Shown here in pieces: positions 50,695 through 59,503 of a stretch of DNA of 64,000 nucleotides. Within the stretch, counting starts at the first letter, position 1; every line of letters starts with the position of its first letter. Location of the stretch: assembly GCA_900470095.1 (NCBI GenBank), contig UBZM01000002.1, forward strand, positions 87,700 to 151,699. The letters are read 5' to 3'. The stretch comes from Hyphomicrobiales bacterium. Its GTDB lineage: Bacteria; Pseudomonadota; Alphaproteobacteria; Rhizobiales; Beijerinckiaceae. A program made the translations under genes and the position numbers. Below the pieces are notes generated by a model. That model was not told the origin of the DNA. It did no database searches and worked only from the letters and a program-made list of their open reading frames with translations.

Positions 50695-50721
50695 ATTCGA
50701 ACGTCAATCGGGTGGAGACGC

Positions 50722-51594
50722 ATGTCCCAAGGCTTGAAGCCGACGACCGATCTCTCGAACCGGATCGCCCGGGTCTACCCGTCCTTGAGCAATGGGCATC
50801 GGCGCGCAGCCGATTTCGTGCTGCAGCACCCGCTCGACGTCGCCACCATGACGATCGAAGGACTTGCCGAAGGCAGCGGCACCTCCAACGCCACCGTCAC
50901 ACGCTTCGTCCGCGCTCTCGGCTATGGAAACTATGGCGAATTCCGTGCGGCCTTGTCTGCGGCCCTGAAATTCGCGCTCGATCCTGTCGACAGTTTTGCG
51001 GGCGCACGCTCGGCCGCGGGCTCGACCTTCGCCACCTTTGTCGACGCCCTCTCCGACCAGTCGGCCAATCTGCAGGCCGCGCGGGACGCCCTCGACGAGG
51101 CGACCACGACACGGGCGATCGAGGCCCTGCTCAAGGCGCGCCGCGTCTTCATCGCCGCCTCGGGAGCGAGCCATCATGTCGCATCCTTCCTTGAGGACGG
51201 GCTCGCGCTCTATCTCGACGCCGATGTGACCTTCGCGTCCTCGCGCACCGGACCGGAGCGCGCCATTCGTCACATGCTCTCGGCCAGGCCCGACGACCTC
51301 GTCGTCGCGATCTCGGTGCCGCGCTATTCGCGCACGACGCTCGACCTCGCCGCCTTCGCAAAGAAGCGTGGGTCGACTTTGCTGGCACTGACGGACGGCC
51401 CCACCTCCCCGCTCGCCCATATCGCCGACATCACGCTCTTCGCCCCGGCCAGGAACCGGCTTCTGCCGAACTCGCCAACCGCGATCTTCGCGCTGGCGGA
51501 CGCCCTGATTACCGCGATCGCCCGCGAGCGACCTGATGCAGTCGAAGCACTGAAAGGCCTGAGCGAGAGCCTCCTCTGGACATTTCACCACTGA
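50722..51594 (+). CDS. RpiR/MurR-family transcriptional regulator
   Basis: The 290-residue regulator has an N-terminal RpiR helix-turn-helix (RVYPSLSNGHRRAADFVLQH, then EGSGTSNATVTRFVRALGY) and a C-terminal SIS domain (about 125-260) with VFIAASGASHHVASFLEDGL and VVAISVPRYSRTT. SIS domains sense phosphosugars, but in this subgroup they often guard ABC importer operons. GGAG precedes the ATG. It is divergent from the second importer operon and probably controls it. Confidence 0.88.
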   Translation: MSQGLKPTTDLSNRIARVYPSLSNGHRRAADFVLQHPLDVATMTIEGLAEGSGTSNATVTRFVRALGYGNYGEFRAALSAALKFALDPVDSFAGARSAAGSTFATFVDALSDQSANLQAARDALDEATTTRAIEALLKARRVFIAASGASHHVASFLEDGLALYLDADVTFASSRTGPERAIRHMLSARPDDLVVAISVPRYSRTTLDLAAFAKKRGSTLLALTDGPTSPLAHIADITLFAPARNRLLPNSPTAIFALADALITAIARERPDAVEALKGLSESLLWTFHH

Positions 51595-52042
51595 GGGGAG
51601 CTTCCCCGAGCTCCCGCCGGCAGGCGGAGATGAGGCAACAAGTCTACTCCTCGGCACCGACAATGGCGCTTCGCGCAAATGAAGAGGCGTCGCCAGACCA
51701 ATTCAATCGAAATGAGAGCCATTCAGGCTCTCGCACAGCAGCACGATGACAGTGCCACCATTCGATCCGGGCACGCCACGGTGTATCGGCGGATTTGTCG
51801 TTAGGCGACCTAGACAAGAGTCGAGTCCGGCGAGGCCATTCATGGCGCAGAATTTCTACGCTATTTTAAAAACTATCTGACTCACGAAAATTAAAAATCA
51901 CGTCGAATTCTCGTCTATCGCCAGAACATTGGTATTGGCGCAAGAGCGAACAAATTGCTATTCTTCTAATCTGGAACACGCTGAAGACACGGCCTAGCAC
52001 CGAGACGATCGCGCACTGGATCAATGCCACGATGGATTGTGG
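51595..52042. other. Intergenic stretch before the histidine kinase gene
   Basis: About 450 bases without a supported gene. The part from 51850 to 51980 is markedly AT-rich (for example CTATTTTAAAAACTATC), which suggests promoter or regulatory sequence. A TTGGCG and a CTATTC hexamer 17 bases apart before 51965 could be a promoter for the kinase; this is weak. Confidence 0.4.
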
Positions 52043-53542
52043 ATGAATGACCGGGTGAATGACAAGTACACAGCAGGTTCCCAGACGCAGGGCGGAGGAA
52101 CTGACACGACGGTTGGAGACGGAAAGAACTGGCGCTGGCCCGCCGCATTCCGCAACGCAATCCTGCAACGCTGGAACGCCCTCTCCCTCGAACGCCAGTT
52201 TCTCCTCACCGCCGCCTTGGCCGTCGGTCTGTCCATGGCTGCGCTCGGCTATTGGGTCGAGAGCCGAATTCGCTCCGGCTGGATTCAAGGCATGGCGGAA
52301 ACGGGAGCGCTCTATCTTGAGGGATTTCTGTCGCCGCATGTGCAGGGGCTGGATGCCTCGAACGCATTGCCGCAGGAAAGCCGCGAGCAGATCGAGGCAC
52401 TCCTCGTCAATACCAGCCTTGGCCGCCACGTCGCGATCATCAAGCTATGGGACCTCAACGGGAACCTGATCTTCAGCACGAGCAAGGTCGAGTCCCACGG
52501 GAAGCTGCCGGCAGGTGACATCAAGAGGATCATGGCAGGCAACGTCGTCGTCGACACCGACCTCGATGATGACGGTGACGAGCTCAGAGCCCTGAAGCTC
52601 AAGCCAAAGCTGATCGAGATCTATGCTCCGATCTACAGGGAGAAGACCAGGGACATCATCGCAATCGGAGAATTCTACGAGTTCAGCCACTTCATGAATC
52701 GAGAGATCTCCAGCGTCCGATACGCGACATGGTTCCTCATCGCGAATGTCGCCATCGTCATCGTCATCCTGCTGCATGTCATCGTCAAACGCGCAAGCCG
52801 AATCATCAGCAGCCAGCAGGCTCTTCTCGAACAGAACCTGGCGCGGGCGGAAGCCCTGGCGAAGCGGAACAATGCGCTCAGGCGGGCAGCGGACCGGGCC
52901 AGGCTCAACGCCACCGTTCTCAACGAGACCTATCTTGCCAGCATTGGCGCGGACATCCACGACGGGCCGATCCAGCTCCTCAGCCTGATGATGCTGAAGC
53001 TGCCCTCTACGGCAGATCGGGCGAGCGGGACCGTGGCGCCCACAGCCCATGCTCACGGCGAGCTCGAACCCCTGATCCAGCAAGTCCTCTCGGATCTGCG
53101 CAACCTGTCGTCAGGACTGGCGTTGCCCGAGGCAGAGAATCTCTCTCTCGCAGAGACCATCAATTTGGCCATTACCCGCCATGAGCAGCAGACGGGCACA
53201 CACGTCCTTCGCAACGTCGCCGAACTGCCTGCGCAGGTTCCCGTCGCCATCCGTTTCTGTTCTTACCGGATCGTGCAGGAGGCGCTGACCAACGCATATA
53301 AACACGCCGGGGGGCGGGGGCAGAAGGTCGAAGCCCGCATTGGCGACGATATGCTCGAAATCTGTGTGTCGGACAGCGGCAGCACCTTGCCCATCCAACA
53401 CCGTGACGCGCCACTCGGCGGTGGCGGCCTGGGGGTGCGGGGCATGGACAGCCGCATCAAGGCATTGCGCGGCCAACTCACCGTAAGCCGCCTGCCCTCA
53501 GGCGGAACAGAAGTGCGCGCCACGCTGCCCATGCGGTCCTGA
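52043..53542 (+). CDS. Membrane sensor histidine kinase, NarL-type partner (HisKA_3)
   Basis: The protein of about 499 residues has membrane segment 1 at about 55-75 (FLLTAALAVGLSMAALGY), an extracytoplasmic sensor of roughly 150 residues and segment 2 at about 228-250 (FLIANVAIVIVILLHVIV). A coiled coil follows, then the phospho-His in SIGADIHDGPIQLLSLMML (about residue 306). The ATPase part has YRIVQEALTNAYKHAGG and GGGGLGVRGMDSRI. The ligand is unknown. The response-regulator gene lies 16 bases downstream but on the opposite strand, an unusual arrangement. A TTG at 52037 is an alternative start. Confidence 0.88.
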   Translation: MNDRVNDKYTAGSQTQGGGTDTTVGDGKNWRWPAAFRNAILQRWNALSLERQFLLTAALAVGLSMAALGYWVESRIRSGWIQGMAETGALYLEGFLSPHVQGLDASNALPQESREQIEALLVNTSLGRHVAIIKLWDLNGNLIFSTSKVESHGKLPAGDIKRIMAGNVVVDTDLDDDGDELRALKLKPKLIEIYAPIYREKTRDIIAIGEFYEFSHFMNREISSVRYATWFLIANVAIVIVILLHVIVKRASRIISSQQALLEQNLARAEALAKRNNALRRAADRARLNATVLNETYLASIGADIHDGPIQLLSLMMLKLPSTADRASGTVAPTAHAHGELEPLIQQVLSDLRNLSSGLALPEAENLSLAETINLAITRHEQQTGTHVLRNVAELPAQVPVAIRFCSYRIVQEALTNAYKHAGGRGQKVEARIGDDMLEICVSDSGSTLPIQHRDAPLGGGGLGVRGMDSRIKALRGQLTVSRLPSGGTEVRATLPMRS

Positions 53543-53558
53543 CGGCGCGATCTCAACC

Positions 53559-54233
53559 CTAGCGAGGCCTTGCCGGATCCCGCGCCTCCGCGCCCGGCGG
53601 AACCAGCCTTTGCGCCGCAATCACAACCTCCAGACGATTCCTGGCGTTCAGCTTGTGCATGAGGTTGGTCATGTAGCCCTTGATCGTTTTCTCGCTCAGC
53701 GAGAGGGCCCGGGCAATCTCTCGATTCTGCTTCCCGCACAGGAGAAGCCTCACGATCTGATCCTCCCGCACACTCAGCCGGGTGCTTTGCGCCGCCCTCT
53801 TTTCCAGCGCCTTGCTTTGCAGCGCACCGATCACCTTGGTGGCGAAGGCAGGCGTGATATAAATCTCGCCTCGCCGCGCCGCTTCGATCGCGTCGAAGAG
53901 ATCATCGGCCGGACTGCCCTTGAGGACGTAACCGCTGGCGCCGGCGTCGAGCGCCTGAATGGCATGGTCGGTGCTAGTCGATGCGGTGAACACCACCATC
54001 TTCATGTGAGGCGCCGCCTTCGATGCGTCCGAAATTGCCTGAAAAGCGTCGCCGGCCATGTTCAGATCGACAATCATCGCATCAGGTTGATGAGTTTCCG
54101 TAATCGCGGTGATGTGATCGGCAGCCGAACCGGTCGCGACGAGCGAAAAGCCACCTTTGCGTTGCAGCAGCGCAACGATTCCCTCGGTCAGAAGCGGATG
54201 GTCATCTACAACCGCAATCGATATGCCATCCAT
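53559..54233 (-). CDS. NarL/FixJ-family response regulator
   Basis: The 224-residue protein has a receiver domain (1-120) with the acidic pocket VVDDHPLL, phospho-Asp at about residue 56 in AMIVDLNMAG, Thr in VVFTASTST and Lys in GYVLKGSPADD. The C-terminal LuxR-type HTH (about 150-210) contains LSVREDQIVRLLLCGKQNREIA and KTIKGYMTNLMHKLNA. It is convergent with the adjacent histidine kinase gene and probably receives its phosphate. An inverted repeat and a CRP-like site lie in its upstream region. Confidence 0.92.
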   Translation of the reverse strand: MDGISIAVVDDHPLLTEGIVALLQRKGGFSLVATGSAADHITAITETHQPDAMIVDLNMAGDAFQAISDASKAAPHMKMVVFTASTSTDHAIQALDAGASGYVLKGSPADDLFDAIEAARRGEIYITPAFATKVIGALQSKALEKRAAQSTRLSVREDQIVRLLLCGKQNREIARALSLSEKTIKGYMTNLMHKLNARNRLEVVIAAQRLVPPGAEARDPARPR

Positions 54234-54280
54234 CGCTGACCTCCCCCAATTCTATGCCGCGACGCTGAGAGCATGCTGGC

Positions 54281-54304
54281 TCATTTACAGCCGCCTGTAA
54301 ATGA
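54281..54304. promoter_or_regulatory. Perfect inverted repeat upstream of the response regulator
   Basis: TCATTTACAG (54281-54290) and CTGTAAATGA (54295-54304) are exact reverse complements around CCGC. The site lies 48-71 bases before the response-regulator start, a good distance for an activator or autoregulator. NarL-type regulators bind such repeats, so autoregulation is possible. Confidence 0.55.
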
Positions 54305-54400
54305 CTTGGTGAACGAAGGGTTAACTTATGTTGTCTTCGCTCGAACGCTCGTCTCAGGAACCGCCCGCACCTAGACTTTGCACGAATACCTGGGAATTAA

Positions 54401-54416
54401 TGTGATCTAGGTCACA
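54401..54416. promoter_or_regulatory. CRP-like site TGTGA-N6-TCACA
   Basis: TGTGA (54401-54405) and TCACA (54412-54416) are separated by six bases, exactly the E. coli CRP consensus. It lies about 140 bases before the MocR gene and 170 before the response regulator. In alphaproteobacteria a CRP/FNR-family protein could bind it; which one is unknown. Confidence 0.45.
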
Positions 54417-54552
54417 GACCGCACTGGGTTAGCGCTGATCGCTTGTTCCACTGCTTTGCCCCAACGCTTTGGCATTCCATTGGCTTGCCGTGTTCGTCTC
54501 GTGTATCGTATGCAGACATTAGCCTACAATGCATGGAATCCGGAGGGCCGGC

Positions 54553-55935
54553 ATGGCGCGGAGCGACGAGACAATGCAATGGATCCGCCAACTCGATCCA
54601 TCGGCAGGCCCGCGTTACCTCCAGATCGTCGAGCTGATTGCCCAGGCCGTCGCAAATGGCACCCTGCGCCCTGGCGACCGGCTCCCACCGCAGCGGCAGC
54701 TCGCCAAACTTGTCGACGTCGATCTGACCACGGTCACCCGAGCCTATGCAGAGGCAAGACATCGCAATCTGCTCGACGCGGTAACCGGGCGCGGCTCCTT
54801 CATCTCGACGCGGAAGGAACAGTCGGGTCCGCTCATCGACCTGAGCATGAACATTCCCCCGCCCCCGAAGGGCATACGCCTTGCTGAGATGATGCAGCGA
54901 GGTCTCGCAGAGGTCCTGTCGCGATCCAGCGCCGATTTGCTGATGACCTATCATGTCGGAGCGGGTTCGCTGGCGGACCGGGCAGCCGGCTGTGCCTGGC
55001 TTGAGCCGGTTCTCGGGCGGATCGAACCCGCGAGGCTGCTGGTCGCCCCCGGCGCGCAGCCGGCACTCGTGGCACTGGTCAACCAGCTCGCAAGACCGGG
55101 CGAGGCCATTCTCGTCGAGGCCCTCGCCTATCCCGGCCTGCTTGCAGCGGCGAGGCTGGCGGGTCGGCGACCTGTCCCCGTCGCGACCGATGAAGAGGGT
55201 CTTCTGCCGGACGCCCTCGAACGGGCCATTGCTGAATCCGGAGCAAAGCTGCTTTGCGTAACGCCGACGATCCAGAATCCGACCACAGCAACAATGCAGC
55301 CTGCGCGACGCGATGAGATCGTGCGGATCGCGCGGGCAAAACACCTCAGGATCATTGAAGACGACCCTTACAGTTTGCTCGCCGGCGATGCTCCGCCGCC
55401 GCTGGTCGCCCTCGCTCCGGAGCGGACCTATCATGTGGCTACGCTGTCGAAGGTTCTGACGCCAGGGCTGCGTACCGCCTTCGTCGTCCTGCCGCCGGAC
55501 GAGAACCGCGACGCGCTCGTCGCGATCCTGCGGAGCATTGCGCTCATGCCGCCGCCCCTGATGACGGCGCTTGCAACCCACTGGATCCGGATCGGTGCCG
55601 CTGGCGACCTGCTCGACGGGGTGCGCCGCGAGGCTGCGGCCCGCCAGGAACTGGCGCGCTCCATCCTGCCGGATTCGGCCCGGCATCACCCGAACGGTCT
55701 GCATATCTGGCAGCCGCTACCGGCGCATTGGGATCGCTACCGCCTGGTCGAGGCAGTTCGTCAGGAAGGCCTCGGCGTCACGCCATCGGATGCATTCAGC
55801 GTCGAAGGCGAGGCCCCAGACGCGGTCAGGATTTCTCTGGGTGGCGTGCCGGAACGCGGGCGTCTCGCCCATGCCCTGAAGACGCTGGCCGCGATCATGA
55901 TCAATGAGCGCTCGCAGCATCAGGGGATCGTCTGA
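54553..55935 (+). CDS. MocR-type regulator (GntR HTH fused to aminotransferase fold)
   Basis: The protein of about 460 residues has an N-terminal winged helix (PRYLQIVELIAQAVANGTLRP, RQLAKLVDVDLTTVTRAYAE) and a fold-type I PLP domain from about residue 95. The PLP Lys is in YHVATLSKVLTPGLRTAFV, and IIEDDPYSLLAG holds the Asp-Pro-Tyr motif. MocR regulators use PLP or an aldimine as effector, often for vitamin B6, GABA or taurine genes. No obvious target lies nearby. GGAGGG precedes the ATG at 54553. It is divergent from the response regulator. Confidence 0.9.
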   Translation: MARSDETMQWIRQLDPSAGPRYLQIVELIAQAVANGTLRPGDRLPPQRQLAKLVDVDLTTVTRAYAEARHRNLLDAVTGRGSFISTRKEQSGPLIDLSMNIPPPPKGIRLAEMMQRGLAEVLSRSSADLLMTYHVGAGSLADRAAGCAWLEPVLGRIEPARLLVAPGAQPALVALVNQLARPGEAILVEALAYPGLLAAARLAGRRPVPVATDEEGLLPDALERAIAESGAKLLCVTPTIQNPTTATMQPARRDEIVRIARAKHLRIIEDDPYSLLAGDAPPPLVALAPERTYHVATLSKVLTPGLRTAFVVLPPDENRDALVAILRSIALMPPPLMTALATHWIRIGAAGDLLDGVRREAAARQELARSILPDSARHHPNGLHIWQPLPAHWDRYRLVEAVRQEGLGVTPSDAFSVEGEAPDAVRISLGGVPERGRLAHALKTLAAIMINERSQHQGIV

Positions 55936-55989
55936 CGAGATCGGGAGCGCGCAAGCAAAGCGTCCACGACGCCGTCCCTTCCTCCGTGG

Positions 55990-56388
55990 TCAGGCCGGCG
56001 TCTTCTCGCCCTTGGGGCGAGCCAGCCGGCCTTCCTCTGCCTTGTGGAAGAACTGTGCCGCGACGAGCCAGCCCTTCAACGGCTGAAGCGGTGGGATGCA
56101 GGTCAGCAGGATCAGGGGCAAGGTGGTGACGAGATGAACCCAGGCCGGCGGCTCATAGGCCATTTCGAGCCAGAGCGCGAACACCACCGCCGGAATGCAG
56201 ACGAACATCATTACAAAGAAGGCCGGGCCATCGGCAGGGTCCGCAAAGGAATAGTCGAGACCGCAGACCTCACATTTCGGCCGTAGCTTCAGAAAGCCTT
56301 GGAACAGGTGGCCCTGTCCGCAACGCGGACACCGTCCGCGCAGACCAGTCTGGGCAGGCGAGAGGGGTGGCCATTCATGGTCGGACAC
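55990..56388 (-). CDS. DUF983 membrane protein
   Basis: The 132-residue protein starts with a zinc-ribbon-like part (GRCPRCGQGHLFQGFLKL, then CEVCGLDYSFADPADGPAFF) and then two membrane segments (FFVMMFVCIPAVVFALWLE and VHLVTTLPLILLTCIPPL). This is the DUF983 pattern, common in alphaproteobacteria and of unknown function, sometimes near cytochrome oxidase genes. It is convergent with the MocR gene. A perfect inverted repeat lies 63-84 bases upstream of its start. Confidence 0.88.
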   Translation of the reverse strand: MSDHEWPPLSPAQTGLRGRCPRCGQGHLFQGFLKLRPKCEVCGLDYSFADPADGPAFFVMMFVCIPAVVFALWLEMAYEPPAWVHLVTTLPLILLTCIPPLQPLKGWLVAAQFFHKAEEGRLARPKGEKTPA

Positions 56389-56723
56389 GAGAACAACTCC
56401 TTGAAGCCAGCATTGAGCCGCCAGCGTCGCACATTAAATGGCGACAGAAACGTACAATGTCAAGATTGTACGCATACGCAGACAAAAAGCGATACCCTGC
56501 GCCCTGCAAGTGCCCCATCCTCACGGCGGGGCAAATCGCGCCGGCAACAGGCTTCAGCCGCGCGGTGGAGCAAGTCTAGGGGCCGTGAAGTCGCGGGCTC
56601 GCCGTCAGATGAGATCTGACGCTACAGCGTTCCAGGGCGACGAGATGGGTGATCAAGGACCGCCGCGCGATCAGCTGCGCCGCGATGCCGCACATGGCGC
56701 AGTGACCGACGCGGAATGCCGGG
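56389..56723. other. Intergenic stretch between DUF983 and Pat-like genes
   Basis: These 335 bases carry the upstream region of the DUF983 gene, with the inverted repeat at 56451-56472, and the 3' side of the Pat-like gene. Open frames here lack a convincing start and composition. No T-rich terminator hairpin is seen. Confidence 0.45.
56451..56472. promoter_or_regulatory. Perfect inverted repeat upstream of DUF983 gene
   Basis: CGTACAAT (56451-56458) and ATTGTACG (56465-56472) are exact reverse complements with a six-base spacer. The site is 63-84 bases before the DUF983 start. The shape fits a dimeric repressor or activator site; I cannot name the regulator, but the MocR protein encoded next door is a candidate. 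Confidence 0.5.
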
Positions 56724-59414
56724 TCACGATTTCGGCTCCGGTCCATCGAGCTTCAACTCGACATGAACCGTATCGCCATCGGCATGCGTGACGCGGAAGC
56801 CCAGATCGCTCGCCATCTGCAGCATCGGGGCATTATGCGCCAGCACTTCGCCGAAGAGCCGCTGGTAGCCCTGCTCCCGCGCATGCGTGATGATTTCCGT
56901 CATGAGGCGATAGCCGAGGCCCCGCCCCTTCATGTCGGAGCGGACGAGGATCGCATATTCTGCTGTCTTGCGCTCCGGGTCGCCCGAGATCCTGACAACG
57001 CCGAAGATCGGCCCCACCCCATAGGGCGCACCCGGCTGGCCGGCGACCAATGCCATTTCCCGGTCATAATCGATCTGCGACAGCCGGGCTGCCGTTGCAT
57101 GCGGAAAGATCTTCACCGGTCCCAGGAACCGCATCCGCAAGTCGTCCGGTGTACACAGCGCGACCATCTCGGCGAGAGCACTCTCGTCCTCGGGCCGGAT
57201 CGGGCGCAAGTGGAGCTCCGTGCCGTCGCCAAGCGCAATCTCACGCTCGAGCTGATGCGGATAGGGGCTGATCGCCAGTCCGAGGCGGCGCTCCTTCTTG
57301 CCGGCGATGACGATCCGGGCATCGAGCGCGATACAGCCTTCGTAATTGGCAAGAAGCGGATTCATGTCGAGCTCGATGATCTCGGGCAGCTGCACCACCA
57401 GCTCCGACAGGCGCACGAGGATATCGACCACCGGTTCGAGCGGCACAGCCGGGACATCACGAAATCCCGCCAGCAACCGCGCAACCCGTGTGCGGGAGAT
57501 CATGTCGCGCGCGAGGACCGAATTCAGTGGCGGCAGCCCAATGGCCCGGTCCCCGATCACCTCCGTCGCGGTGCCGCCGCGTCCGAACAGGATCACCGGC
57601 CCGAAGGTTTCATCCTGAGCGATACCGAGGATCAGCTCATGCGCCTTCGGTCGGGAGATCGTGGGCTGGATCGCAAAGCCATCGATCCGCGCCGTCGGGC
57701 GAAGCCGGCCCACGCGCTCCAGCATCTCGCGCGCTGCCGCCTCGACCTCGGCCTTGCTCTTCAGACCCAGGACGACGCCACCGACATCGGATTTGTGGAT
57801 GATGTCATGCGAGAGAATCTTCAGCGCCACCGGACCCGCGATCGCCTCGAAACAGGCTCCGGCCTCCTCCGGCGTCGCCGCAAATCTCGTCTCGACGGTG
57901 GGAATGCCGAACAGCCCGAGCAGTTGCTTGGATTCCGGTTCCGTCAGCGAGATGCGCTTCTCGCGTAACGCCGCCTTGATGAGCTTGCGCGCCGCCTCGA
58001 CCTGCCGGGTTGCAATGGCGACGCCAGCCGTCGGTGTTTCCAGCAGAAGCTCCTGGTTTCGCCGGAAGGCGGCGAGATGACTGAAGGCGCGAACCGCTTC
58101 TTCAGGTGTCGCGAAATTCGGAAGCCCGCCTTCCCGCAGATACGCCCTGGCGGCCTGTGCGAGCGTGCCGCCGAGCCAGCTCGTCATGACGGGAACATGC
58201 TTCTGTCGGGCGACGACCCGGGACACGGCACGTGCCGCCTCCGCGCCATCGGCGATGGCGGAGGGGCAGTTGATGACCAGGACGGCATCGCTCTCGCGCT
58301 CTTCGAGCAGCGCTTCCAGCGCAACCGCATAACGGTCTCCCGTAGCGTCCCCCAGGACATCGACGGGGTTCCCACGCGACCAGCCCTCAGGCAGCACGCT
58401 GTCGAGCTTGGCGATCACCTCCGGGCTGAGGGTCGCGACGCGGTTCCCCCGTTCCCCGACGGCATCGACGGCGAGGATGCCGGCGCCGCCGCCATTGGTC
58501 AGAATGGTCAGCCGGTCGCCGGAGACGCGCACTCCCTTTGCCAGGATCTCCGCCGCAGCGAAGAGTTCGTCGAGTTCGGCGACCCGCAACAGGCCAGCGC
58601 GCCGAAAGGCAGCGTCATAGACCGCGTCCGCACCTGCAAGTGCCCCAGTATGCGACAGCGCCGCCCGCGCTCCGGCGGCACTGCGCCCGGCCTTGACCAC
58701 GATGACAGGCTTCATGCGCGCCAGCGCCCGTGCTGCGGACATGAACTTGCGGGCGTGAGAGATGTTCTCGACATAGAGCAGCACCGAGCGCGCGGTCGGA
58801 TCCGTGCCGAGGTAATCAAGCATGTCGCCCGCGTCGACATCGCTGGTGTCGCCGAGCGCAATCGCATGCGAAAGGCCGATGCCGCGCCGGTCCGCCCAGT
58901 CGAGCAAGGCCGACATGATGCCGCCGGACTGGCTGACGATGGCGATGTTGCCTGGCCGCGGCGTCAGATGCGCGAAGCTCGCATTGATCGCGCGCGGAGA
59001 GGAAATCAGGCCGAGACAGTTCGGCCCGACGATGCGCATCAGATGCGTCTTGGCCGCATCGAGCATCTGTTGCCGCAGCCCGTCCGTAGCCGTGGTGTCG
59101 CCAAAGCCGTTGCTGATCACGATCGCGGCTCGGCAGCCGCGTTGCCCGAGTTCGGATATCAGCGCGGGAACCGCCGCTGCCGGCGTCGCCAGGACGGCAA
59201 GGTCGGGCGTGACAGGGAGTTCGGCTACCGAGCGATAGCTCAACGCCGCGCGGATGGCCGTTTCATGCGGGTTGACCGCCATGATCGGCCCCTTGAAGCC
59301 CGCACCATAGAGGTTGGCGGCAAGCATCGCCCCGACCGAACCGGCCTGGTTGCTGGCCCCGACCAGGGCGATCGCGCGAGGATTGAAGAGCGCGTCGAAG
59401 TTCCGAATGCTCAT
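56724..59414 (-). CDS. Acyl-CoA synthetase (NDP-forming) / GNAT fusion, Pat-like protein acetyltransferase
   Basis: The protein has 896 residues. A CoA-binding domain comes first (NPRAIALVGASNQAGSVGAML), then a succinyl-CoA-ligase-like part with VSQSGGIMSALLDWADRRGI, an ATP-grasp region around residues 470-690 (GPVALKILSHDIIHKSDVGG), and a C-terminal GNAT acetyltransferase (about 735-890; LVRSDMKGRGLGYRLMTEII binds acetyl-CoA). The layout equals PatZ/YfiQ enzymes that acetylate and switch off acetyl-CoA synthetase and other proteins. It follows a universal stress protein gene by 89 bases on the same strand. Confidence 0.88.
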   Translation of the reverse strand: MSIRNFDALFNPRAIALVGASNQAGSVGAMLAANLYGAGFKGPIMAVNPHETAIRAALSYRSVAELPVTPDLAVLATPAAAVPALISELGQRGCRAAIVISNGFGDTTATDGLRQQMLDAAKTHLMRIVGPNCLGLISSPRAINASFAHLTPRPGNIAIVSQSGGIMSALLDWADRRGIGLSHAIALGDTSDVDAGDMLDYLGTDPTARSVLLYVENISHARKFMSAARALARMKPVIVVKAGRSAAGARAALSHTGALAGADAVYDAAFRRAGLLRVAELDELFAAAEILAKGVRVSGDRLTILTNGGGAGILAVDAVGERGNRVATLSPEVIAKLDSVLPEGWSRGNPVDVLGDATGDRYAVALEALLEERESDAVLVINCPSAIADGAEAARAVSRVVARQKHVPVMTSWLGGTLAQAARAYLREGGLPNFATPEEAVRAFSHLAAFRRNQELLLETPTAGVAIATRQVEAARKLIKAALREKRISLTEPESKQLLGLFGIPTVETRFAATPEEAGACFEAIAGPVALKILSHDIIHKSDVGGVVLGLKSKAEVEAAAREMLERVGRLRPTARIDGFAIQPTISRPKAHELILGIAQDETFGPVILFGRGGTATEVIGDRAIGLPPLNSVLARDMISRTRVARLLAGFRDVPAVPLEPVVDILVRLSELVVQLPEIIELDMNPLLANYEGCIALDARIVIAGKKERRLGLAISPYPHQLEREIALGDGTELHLRPIRPEDESALAEMVALCTPDDLRMRFLGPVKIFPHATAARLSQIDYDREMALVAGQPGAPYGVGPIFGVVRISGDPERKTAEYAILVRSDMKGRGLGYRLMTEIITHAREQGYQRLFGEVLAHNAPMLQMASDLGFRVTHADGDTVHVELKLDGPEPKS

Positions 59415-59456
59415 GAGCGGAAACCAGGCTGAACGCGTCCGGTCTCAAGCCGGGAG

Positions 59457-59488
59457 TGGCTCAACCGTGCGTTTGCAGAGTTGAGCCA
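59457..59488. terminator. Stem-loop between universal stress protein and Pat-like genes
   Basis: TGGCTCAAC (59457-59465) pairs with GTTGAGCCA (59480-59488) around a 14-base loop. On the minus strand it follows the stress-protein stop by about 15 bases but lacks a T-run, so it may be a partial terminator or mRNA stabiliser that lowers expression of the downstream Pat-like gene. On the plus strand TTTT follows. Confidence 0.45.
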
Positions 59489-59503
59489 TTTTCCCCGCCA
59501 CGA

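Larger units (their letters stand above)
54234..54552. other. Divergent promoter region between response regulator and MocR genes
   Basis: These 319 bases contain no gene but two well-formed symmetric sites, listed separately: a 10-base inverted repeat at 54281-54304 and a TGTGA-N6-TCACA site at 54401-54416. The MocR ribosome site GGAGGG is at the right end. Confidence 0.6.

Noticed and set aside
58077..59432. A 451-codon open frame opposite the Pat-like gene
   Set aside because: Composition and lack of motifs mark it as a shadow of the synthetase/GNAT gene.
59457..59488. Considered as an operator for the Pat-like gene
   Set aside because: Its position right after the stress-protein stop and its long loop fit an mRNA hairpin better, though an operator cannot be excluded.
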